DNA of 19,617 nt from DASQLQ01 sp035629935 (GTDB lineage Bacteria; Actinomycetota; CADDZG01; WHSQ01): NCBI GenBank assembly GCA_035629935.1, contig DASQLQ010000069.1, forward strand, positions 1 through 19,617. Direction: 5' to 3'. Of the stretch, positions 13,829-19,617 are shown piece by piece. Numbering within the stretch: position 1 is the first letter of the stretch; each line of letters begins with the position of its first letter. The notes beneath the pieces were generated by a model. It was not told the origin of the DNA and ran no database searches. It was given only the letters and a program-made list of their open reading frames with translations. Position numbers and translations under genes: made by a program.

Positions 13829-14587
13829 ATGCCTCAAAATCCCTCCATGCATGAATCCATGAAAAGCGTCCGAGTCGGGGCCCAGGCAACGCGGGCCGAA
13901 CCTTCGTCGGACATCCTTGTTGCCCGCGACGTGACGAAGGTCTACCGAACCGGAGCCGAAGCGGTCGAAGCCCTGCGCGGGGTAAACGTGGCCGTCGAGC
14001 GCGGCGAGTTCCTCGCGGTGATGGGACCGTCGGGCTCGGGCAAGACGACCTTCCTGAATTGCCTCTCGGGTCTGGATGACATCGATTCCGGGTCGGTAGA
14101 GATCGAAGGAACCAACATCCATGAGATGCCGGATGCGGCACGCAGCTTGTATCGGGCACAGAAGATGGGCTTCATCTTCCAGTCGTTCAATCTCATACCG
14201 GTCTTCACTTCTTCGGAGAACGTGGAACTGCCTCTGCTTCTGGCGGGGGCGTCCCCTGCGTCGGCGCGACAACGCGCGGAAGAGACGCTGGAACGTGTTG
14301 GTCTCGGACACCGGAAGAACCATCGTCCGAACGAGTTGTCCGGTGGCGAGCAACAGAGAGTCACTATCGCTCGGGCTCTTGCCGGTGATCCCGCGATCGT
14401 GTGGGCCGACGAACCGACGGGGAACCTCGACACGGAGACGGCCGAATCGATCATGGGTTTGATCATCGAGCTCAATAAGGATGGGCTGACGATCGTGTTG
14501 GTGACTCATGACGCGTCGATGGGCGGCAGAGCTTCCCGTCTGATCAACATGCGCGACGGGATGATCGAATCCGCGGTGTCCCTCTGA
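13829..14587 (+). CDS. ABC transporter ATP-binding protein (MacB/LolD type)
   Basis: A 252-residue ATPase that powers the FtsX-type permease encoded next to it. After about 28 variable residues come V-T-K-V-Y, Walker A G-P-S-G-S-G-K-T-T, the Q-loop F-Q-S-F-N-L-I-P, signature L-S-G-G-E-Q-Q-R, Walker B I-V-W-A-D-E-P-T-G-N-L-D, and the H-loop T-H-D. The E-P-T-G-N-L-D form and the Q-S-F-N-L motif are typical of the MacB/LolD/FtsE group. The start is uncertain: ATG 13829, 13847 and 13859 are all in frame without a clear Shine-Dalgarno. The permease begins one base after the stop. Control probably comes from the TetR-type protein and the leader structure upstream. The substrate is unknown; drug, peptide or lipid export are all possible. 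Confidence 0.93.
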   Translation: MPQNPSMHESMKSVRVGAQATRAEPSSDILVARDVTKVYRTGAEAVEALRGVNVAVERGEFLAVMGPSGSGKTTFLNCLSGLDDIDSGSVEIEGTNIHEMPDAARSLYRAQKMGFIFQSFNLIPVFTSSENVELPLLLAGASPASARQRAEETLERVGLGHRKNHRPNELSGGEQQRVTIARALAGDPAIVWADEPTGNLDTETAESIMGLIIELNKDGLTIVLVTHDASMGGRASRLINMRDGMIESAVSL

Positions 14588-14588
14588 G

Positions 14589-17453
14589 GTGGGCCTCCTC
14601 ACAGTTTTTCTGGTAGCGCTGCTCCTGGTCGCGTACCAAATGATCCGCCGCCCCATGCTGCGCCGACTCGCATTCAGGGACGCGTTCCGAAGGCCCACCG
14701 AGACGGCGTTGGTTGTTGCCGGAAGCCTCCTTGGGACGGCGCTCATCACAGGGAGTCTCATCGTGGGGGACACGCTGGATGCTTCCGTCAGGGCAACCGC
14801 GACGACGCAACTGGGCCCGGTGGACGAATTGATCGAAGCTCCAAGCCCTTCTATCGCGAAACAGGTGAGAGAGCGGCTCGAGCAAATGAATGATCCGAGG
14901 ATCGACGGGATCACGTCCATCGCAGCAACGGACTCAGCGATCTCAGTCGGTCAAGGCGAGGATCGTCTCGCCGAACCGCAGGTTCGCTTGATCGAACTCG
15001 ACTTCGACAGCGCGCGTTCGTTCGGAGGGGCCGCAAAGGAAACCGGTCTGTCCGGTCCGACGCCAGGCCCCGATACCGTCGCCGTGACGGAAGATCTTGC
15101 AGCATCACTGGAAGTCGCGGAGGGCGACCGCGTCACCGCATACCTGTATGGCAAGAAGCTGCAGCTGGAAATCACTAGGCTCCTTCCGCGTCTCGGGCTC
15201 GCGGGTTTCTGGACTGGACCGCAAACCCGGTCGATGAATGCATTCGTCGCGCCGGGAACTCTCGCCAAGGCGAGCTCGAACGCCCCCCCGAGCGCGTTGC
15301 CGCCCCAGGCCTCCGTCCTCGTTTCCAATCGGGGCGATGTCGAAGGGGGGGCGGACCTGACCGAGGAAGTCACGAAGCTGATCGAAAGCGCCTTCCCCGG
15401 CAAGGCACTGCTTCGTGTCGACCCCGTCAAGAGCGACCGCCTCGATCGGGCCGATCGCGAAGGGAAAGCTTTCGGCGAGATCTTCCTGGCGATCGGCGCC
15501 TTCGCCATCGTCGCGGGGATCTTGTTGCTCGTAAACATCTTCGTGATGTTGTCGGAGGAACGGAAGAGTCAGCTGGGGATGCTGAGGGCGATCGGGATGT
15601 CCCGGTCGCATCTGGTGAGGGCGTTCGTTATGGAGGGGGCGATCTTCTCCGTTCTTTCCAGCGTCCTCGGTTCACTACTCGGGATCGGTGTGGGGTGGGC
15701 GATCGTGAAGTTGGCCGCGCCTATCTTCTCGGGTTTCGACGCTTTCTCCCTTGATCTCCAGTTTGCGATCGACCCGGCCAGCATCATCACCGGGCTCAGT
15801 GTGGGGGGCTTGATCTCGCTCGTCACCGTCTCGCTGACGAGTCTCAGGATCGCACGCATCAACATCATCCGGGCTATCCGAGATCTGCCGGAGCCGAGGT
15901 CCGTGGTTGCTCGCCGGCGCACGTTGGTGATTGGGACACTCGTGGCGGTGCTTGCTCTCGTGTGGTTCATCGCCGGCTTGAGTGACGAGGAGAGCGGATG
16001 GATTCCCGCGATCGCCGGTCCGACGATCTTTCTCTTCGCGTTGATCCCGGTGATGAGTCGACTGATCCAGCGTCGATTCGCCGTGATCGCTGCGGCTGCC
16101 GGGGCATTGTTCTGGGGAGTGTTCGGGAACGCGATCCTGGATGACCATTTCTTCCAAGCGGGCGACATCTTCGCTTTCGTCCTTCAGGGAGTGATCCTGA
16201 CGTTCTCGGCCGTCGTCCTCATCAGTCAGACGCAGGAGACATTGGAGAGCGGGATCCGCCGCATCGCCGCACGCCGTATAGCTCTGCGACTCAGCATCGC
16301 TTATCCACTGGCTCGTCGTTTCCGAACCGGTTTGACCTTGGGCATGTTCGCCTTGGTCATCTTCACGATGGTTTTCATCTCGACCTTGTCCAACGTTTTC
16401 GGTGCACAGGTGGATACCGCCACACAGAAGGAAGGTGGCTTCGACATCGTGGCTACTGCGAACGTCTCGGACCCTCCGACCGAGCGCGAGCTCGAGTCGG
16501 CCCCCGGCGTCGTCGATGCAACTACGTTGCTATCGGGTGCCGCTCTCTTCCGGCCGGAGGGCTTCACCCGTCCGATCGGCTGGCCCGTGTCGGGGATCGA
16601 CAAGGAATTCGTCGCCGGCGGGCCGCCCACGCTGATCGAGCGGGGCGATGATTTCGAATCGGACGCGGCCGTGTGGGAATCCCTCTTGAAGGACCCGAAC
16701 GTCGTCGTTATCCCGCTGGCCTTCTTGCAAGCAGGAGGGGGCCCGCCGGAGAGCATCGTGGAAGTGGGGGACGAGATCCCGATCATCGATCCACTGTCCG
16801 GCCGGACGGTCCGCCGCCGAGTGATCGCCAAGGTCGAGAACGACTACGCCTTCTCGGGGGTGTACTTCTCGAAAAAGTCGCTGAAAGGCACTCTGTCACA
16901 GGTAACGGAATCCCGTTTCTACGTGAAGGCCGAAGGAGATCCTCGCGAGCTGCAGGACGTTGCTGCACGCTTGCAGGGCCGGTTCGTGTCGAACGGTTTG
17001 GATGCCGAGACTTTTAGATCCTTGGTCGAGCAGATCCAGCGGATCAGTCTTCAGTTCCTCCAACTGATGCAGGCCTACCTCGCACTGGGCCTTCTGGTGG
17101 GGATCGCGGGGCTGGGGGTGGTGATGGTGCGAGCGGTCCGGGAACGGCGACGCCACGTCGGCGTATTGAGGGCTCTTGGTTTCCTTTCCGGGCAGGTTCG
17201 CCGGGCGTTCATCATGGAATCGGGCTTCGTTGCGTTCGAAGGGATCCTGGTAGGTGTCGTCCTGGCACTCATCACGGCCGCCCAGCTGATCGGTTCCGGC
17301 GAGTTCGGAAGAGGGGTCGAATTCAACATCCCCTACGGCCAGCTGGCGATCCTGACTTCGGTCGCCCTGATCGCTTCGCTCCTGGCTACGGCCTGGCCGG
17401 CCCAACAGGCATCCCAGATCCCTCCAGCGGTAGCGCTAAGGGTGGCCGAGTAG
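14589..17453 (+). CDS. Large ABC transporter permease with two FtsX domains
   Basis: A 954-residue membrane protein, partner of the upstream ATPase. A first hydrophobic segment (about 2-19) is followed by a second (about 40-60) and an extracytoplasmic domain. The first FtsX block has helices near 298-321, 345-375 and 397-422. Several central helices precede a second soluble domain, and a second FtsX block starts near 826. Each FtsX block contains the G-x-L-R-A-I/L-G coupling motif (L-G-M-L-R-A-I-G and V-G-V-L-R-A-L-G), which contacts the ATPase. This duplicated layout is seen in the ABC3/YbbP-like permeases that carry both halves in one chain. The GTG start at 14589 follows the ATPase stop by one base; ATG 14641 is an alternative that would remove the first helix. 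Energy coupling by conformational change across the envelope is expected, not classic substrate translocation. Confidence 0.9.
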   Translation: MGLLTVFLVALLLVAYQMIRRPMLRRLAFRDAFRRPTETALVVAGSLLGTALITGSLIVGDTLDASVRATATTQLGPVDELIEAPSPSIAKQVRERLEQMNDPRIDGITSIAATDSAISVGQGEDRLAEPQVRLIELDFDSARSFGGAAKETGLSGPTPGPDTVAVTEDLAASLEVAEGDRVTAYLYGKKLQLEITRLLPRLGLAGFWTGPQTRSMNAFVAPGTLAKASSNAPPSALPPQASVLVSNRGDVEGGADLTEEVTKLIESAFPGKALLRVDPVKSDRLDRADREGKAFGEIFLAIGAFAIVAGILLLVNIFVMLSEERKSQLGMLRAIGMSRSHLVRAFVMEGAIFSVLSSVLGSLLGIGVGWAIVKLAAPIFSGFDAFSLDLQFAIDPASIITGLSVGGLISLVTVSLTSLRIARINIIRAIRDLPEPRSVVARRRTLVIGTLVAVLALVWFIAGLSDEESGWIPAIAGPTIFLFALIPVMSRLIQRRFAVIAAAAGALFWGVFGNAILDDHFFQAGDIFAFVLQGVILTFSAVVLISQTQETLESGIRRIAARRIALRLSIAYPLARRFRTGLTLGMFALVIFTMVFISTLSNVFGAQVDTATQKEGGFDIVATANVSDPPTERELESAPGVVDATTLLSGAALFRPEGFTRPIGWPVSGIDKEFVAGGPPTLIERGDDFESDAAVWESLLKDPNVVVIPLAFLQAGGGPPESIVEVGDEIPIIDPLSGRTVRRRVIAKVENDYAFSGVYFSKKSLKGTLSQVTESRFYVKAEGDPRELQDVAARLQGRFVSNGLDAETFRSLVEQIQRISLQFLQLMQAYLALGLLVGIAGLGVVMVRAVRERRRHVGVLRALGFLSGQVRRAFIMESGFVAFEGILVGVVLALITAAQLIGSGEFGRGVEFNIPYGQLAILTSVALIASLLATAWPAQQASQIPPAVALRVAE

Positions 17454-17488
17454 CCGGGTTCTAGCGAGAAACTGTCTCACCCCCTAGC

Positions 17489-17494
17489 TAGCGT
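17489..17494 (+). promoter_or_regulatory. Candidate -10 box for leaderless radA transcription
   Basis: TAGCGT fits the actinobacterial TANNNT -10 pattern and lies exactly at -12 to -7 relative to the radA ATG at 17501, the position expected if transcription starts on the A of ATG. No Shine-Dalgarno is present. No convincing -35 box was seen. Confidence 0.4.
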
Positions 17495-17500
17495 GGGCCC

Positions 17501-18838
17501 ATGAAGAACGAAGACCGTCACCATTGCGATGCGTGTGGGCACGAATCCCCGCGCTGGTTCGGGAAATGCCCGGAGTGCGGGTCCTGGAGCAGTGCGAAAC
17601 GCCACGCGGCAGAGCCCGACGGCGTCGTAGCCGAGTCACTGGCTTCTGTCACGGCGGTGACACTCCGGCTCGGGACCGGCATCGACGAGATCGATCGCAT
17701 CCTCGGCGGCGGGTTGGTTCGGGGATCGGTCAATCTGCTCGCCGGAGAACCGGGCGTCGGAAAGTCCACTCTGCTTCTGCAGTTGCTCGCGGGCGTCGCC
17801 TCGGCGGGGGGACGTTCTCTCCTCGTTACCGCTGAGGAATCTTTGGACCAGGTCTCTCAACGAGCCGCCCGCTTGACCCTCCCGTCGAACAAGATCGATG
17901 CGGTTTCGACCGGGTTTCTGCAGGACGCGCTTGCCAACGCTCGCCGTGAGGAACCCGATGTCTTGGTGGTCGACTCGATCCAAGCCATCCAAGATCGGTC
18001 GATCGAACAGGGTTCCGGATCCCTGGTGCAGGTGCGCGCTTGCTCGGCGGAGCTAGTGGCTCTCGCGAAGTCATCCTCGATGGCGATGATCCTCGTGGGT
18101 CACGTGACCAAGGACGGTGCGGTCGCCGGGCCGAAGACCCTCGAGCACATCGTCGACACGGTGCTGAGTCTCGAAGGCGAACGGGGCGGATCGTTGCGAC
18201 TGCTGCGGGCGATGAAGAACCGATTCGGATCTTGTGAGGAGACAGGTGTTTTCACCATGACCCCCACCGGATTGCATGTGGTCGAGGACCCGTCGGCCTT
18301 GCTCCTTGCCGATCGGTTGGCGCAGGTGAGTGGATCGATCGTTTTCCCTTCGATCCAAGGGTCACGTTCGCTCCTGGTCGAGATCCAGGCCCTGGTCAAC
18401 GCCACCAACCATGTCCCGCCCCGCCGGGTTGCCCTGGGGTTGGACCAACGACGACTGGCTCTGCTGCTGGCGGTCATCAATAAGCGCACCCCTCTCGATC
18501 TCGGCGCGCACGAAGTGTTCACGGCGGCTGCCGGGGGTATCTCCGTGCCCGAGCCGGCTGCAGATCTGGCGATCTGTTTGGCCCTGCGTTCGGCTATCGC
18601 GGACGTGCCGATCAACGAGAGCCTCGTAGCTCTGGGCGAGGTCGGGCTCGGGGGAGAGATCAGGCGTGTGCCGAACCTTCGGCGGCGTCTGATCGAAGCA
18701 TCTCGGCTCGGCTTCAAACGCGCTCTCGTGCCCGCGCGCAGCGAGGTCGACGACGTCGGTCTCGAGGTCGTCGAGGTGAAGGATGTGACATCAGCGTTCG
18801 CTGCTGCGGACGCGTGTCAGCAAACTCGCGCTGCGTAG
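17501..18838 (+). CDS. radA: DNA repair protein RadA (Sms), branch-migration ATPase
   Basis: RadA promotes branch migration of recombination intermediates with RecA and supports repair and transformation. The 445-residue protein begins with a four-cysteine zinc finger (C9-x-x-C12 and C23-x-x-C26, with W19-F-G-K between). The RecA-like ATPase follows, with Walker A G82-E-P-G-V-G-K-S-T, Walker B V-L-V-V-D-S-I-Q, and the RadA-specific K239-N-R-F-G243 motif. The C-terminal Lon-like domain contains V-N-A-T-N-H-V-P-P-R-R and ends normally. ATG 17501 gives the usual finger position. It stands 47 nt after the permease gene, with its own probable -10 element. In many actinobacteria disA follows radA; here carD follows directly. 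Confidence 0.96.
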   Translation: MKNEDRHHCDACGHESPRWFGKCPECGSWSSAKRHAAEPDGVVAESLASVTAVTLRLGTGIDEIDRILGGGLVRGSVNLLAGEPGVGKSTLLLQLLAGVASAGGRSLLVTAEESLDQVSQRAARLTLPSNKIDAVSTGFLQDALANARREEPDVLVVDSIQAIQDRSIEQGSGSLVQVRACSAELVALAKSSSMAMILVGHVTKDGAVAGPKTLEHIVDTVLSLEGERGGSLRLLRAMKNRFGSCEETGVFTMTPTGLHVVEDPSALLLADRLAQVSGSIVFPSIQGSRSLLVEIQALVNATNHVPPRRVALGLDQRRLALLLAVINKRTPLDLGAHEVFTAAAGGISVPEPAADLAICLALRSAIADVPINESLVALGEVGLGGEIRRVPNLRRRLIEASRLGFKRALVPARSEVDDVGLEVVEVKDVTSAFAAADACQQTRAA

Positions 18839-18856
18839 TGCGGGAGGGCCTCGTGT

Positions 18857-18862
18857 TATCCT
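18857..18862 (+). promoter_or_regulatory. Weak candidate -10 box upstream of carD
   Basis: TATCCT matches TANNNT and is placed 20 nt after the radA stop. No -35 box is visible at 16-18 bases. A promoter in this 99-nt interval is plausible because carD is usually strongly and separately expressed, but the evidence is thin. Confidence 0.25.
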
Positions 18863-18869
18863 TGGGCAG

Positions 18870-18885
18870 CGGAAGAGTTCTTCCG
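18870..18885. repeat. Perfect inverted repeat in the carD leader
   Basis: CGGAAGA-GT-TCTTCCG has 7-base perfect arms and a 2-base centre. It lies just downstream of the possible carD -10 box and about 50 bases before the start codon. No T run follows, so a terminator is unlikely; a protein operator or RNA hairpin is possible. Confidence 0.45.
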
Positions 18886-18937
18886 CCCCACCGAAAGTTG
18901 TTTCTGCTTTCTGCGCGACATAGGAGGGATGCGAAGC

Positions 18938-19420
18938 GTGAGTTTCCGTGTTGGAGACAAAGTTGTTTACCCACACCATGGCGCAGCGGTCATCGAGGGT
19001 CTAGAGAACAAAGAGCTTTTCGGCGAGAAGCGTAAGTACTACATACTTCGCCTCGCCTACGGCGACCTGACCCTGATGGTCCCCACCGACTCGACGGACG
19101 AGGTCGGTCTGAGACAAGTCACCCCTGCTAAAGAGGTTCCGAAGGTGCTCAAGGTTCTCAAGAAGCAGGAGCCGACCCAGAACACAACCAACTGGTCACG
19201 TCGTTTCAAAGCAAACGTCGAGAAGCTTCGCTCGGGCGACATCTACCAGGTCGCCGATGTTGTGCGCAGTCTGCACCAGCGCGACAAGGAGAAGGGCCTT
19301 GCGGCCGGTGAGAAGCGGATGTTGACCAAAGCTCGCCAGATCCTTGTCTCCGAATTGACCTTCTCCAAGAACTGCGACGAAGAGGCGGCCGAGAAGATGC
19401 TCGACGAGGTTCTCGGCTAG
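18938..19420 (+). CDS. carD: CarD-family RNA polymerase-binding transcription regulator
   Basis: CarD binds the RNA polymerase beta subunit and stabilises open promoter complexes, notably at rRNA promoters. The 160-residue protein has the N-terminal polymerase-interaction domain (F-R-V-G-D-K-V-V-Y-P-H-H-G-A, about 1-60) and the helical DNA-binding domain with T-N-W86-S-R-R-F-K-A-N and G-E-K-R-M-L-T-K-A-R-Q-I-L-V. W86 corresponds to the DNA-wedging W85 of the Mycobacterium tuberculosis protein. The GTG at 18938 is preferred to ATG 18929: AGGAGG at 18922-18927 is ten bases away rather than one, and the N-terminus then lines up with mycobacterial CarD. Position 47, Arg in M. tuberculosis, is Met here. 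ispD follows after 11 bases. Confidence 0.95.
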   Translation: MSFRVGDKVVYPHHGAAVIEGLENKELFGEKRKYYILRLAYGDLTLMVPTDSTDEVGLRQVTPAKEVPKVLKVLKKQEPTQNTTNWSRRFKANVEKLRSGDIYQVADVVRSLHQRDKEKGLAAGEKRMLTKARQILVSELTFSKNCDEEAAEKMLDEVLG

Positions 19421-19431
19421 TTCTCGCCCCT

Positions 19432-19617
19432 TTGGGTTCAACCGAGCCGGGCGTTCCATCCGCGGCGATCCTCGCGGCCGGTGGCATCGGGGAACGTGCC
19501 CGATCCGATCCTTCCGCCCCACCCAAGCAGTTCCAACTCTTAGCCGGTCGCCCGGTTATCCAGTGGGCCTTGGAGGCACTGATCGACGCCGGATGCGATC
19601 CCATCGTTGTCGTTCTT
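19432..19617 (+). CDS. ispD: 2-C-methyl-D-erythritol 4-phosphate cytidylyltransferase, N-terminal part (3' truncated by window edge)
   Basis: IspD activates MEP with CTP in the non-mevalonate isoprenoid pathway. Only 62 codons are present. The sequence S-A-A-I-L-A-A-G-G-I-G-E-R-A is the nucleotide-binding loop, and P-P-K-Q-F-Q-L-L-A-G-R-P-V-I-Q-W-A-L-E-A-L is the characteristic P-K-Q segment plus first helix. TTG 19432 is the only sensible start close to the motif (no in-frame ATG or GTG after the carD stop), though no Shine-Dalgarno supports it. The carD-ispD order is widely conserved in actinobacteria. Whether the gene is fused to ispF cannot be seen. Confidence 0.9.
   Translation, partial: MGSTEPGVPSAAILAAGGIGERARSDPSAPPKQFQLLAGRPVIQWALEALIDAGCDPIVVVL

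Noticed and set aside
13659..13862. 67-codon frame starting at 13659 as a leader peptide for the attenuator
   Set aside because: Its ATG lies upstream of the predicted transcription start, it has no ribosome site, and it runs through into the ABC ATPase gene.
13593..17453. TetR plus ABC pair as a mobile or defence island
   Set aside because: No transposase, integrase, attachment repeats or defence domains are present, and codon use resembles the neighbours; it looks like a chromosomal exporter.

Overview
The window looks like chromosomal DNA from a GC-rich actinobacterium, probably an environmental or deep-branching lineage rather than a Mycobacterium or Streptomyces. Evidence: a run of housekeeping genes in typical actinobacterial order (folE-folP-folB-folK, DUF2520-panC-coaX-lysS, clpC, radA, carD, ispD), many GTG/TTG starts, 4-nt stop/start overlaps, and candidate leaderless or SigH-type promoters. 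No tRNA, rRNA, CRISPR array, insertion sequence or prophage gene was seen. No gap without a gene exceeds 300 bases.

Layout, left to right. (1) 2-1915: the end of folE, then folP, folB and folK, a tight tetrahydrofolate operon. (2) 1962-4640: a secreted M4 (thermolysin-like) zinc metalloprotease with a seven-repeat beta-propeller-like tail, followed by a hairpin terminator. (3) 4709-8638: a DUF2520 Rossmann protein, panC, coaX (type III pantothenate kinase) and lysS, nearly all translationally coupled; this is a pantothenate/CoA block. (4) 8678-10099: a lipoprotein resembling a branched-chain-amino-acid ABC binding protein, without its permease or ATPase. (5) 10100-10322: a 223-nt leader rich in inverted repeats with a SigH/SigR-like promoter, ahead of clpC (10323-12848). 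A bidirectional terminator separates clpC from a convergent tetR gene. (6) 12940-17453: a tetR-type regulator divergent from an ABC ATPase plus large FtsX-type permease pair. The divergent region holds two inverted repeats that look like operators, a good sigma-70 promoter, and an apparent antiterminator/terminator switch. (7) 17501-19617: radA, carD and the beginning of ispD, without disA between radA and carD.

How the genes fit together: folate and pantothenate/CoA synthesis share the left half, and stress and genome-maintenance functions (ClpC, RadA, CarD) the right half. Three less conserved modules are interleaved: the M4 protease, the orphan binding lipoprotein, and the TetR/ABC exporter. 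I found no convincing new defence or mobile system. The most unusual signal is the layered control region upstream of the ABC exporter (13593-13803).
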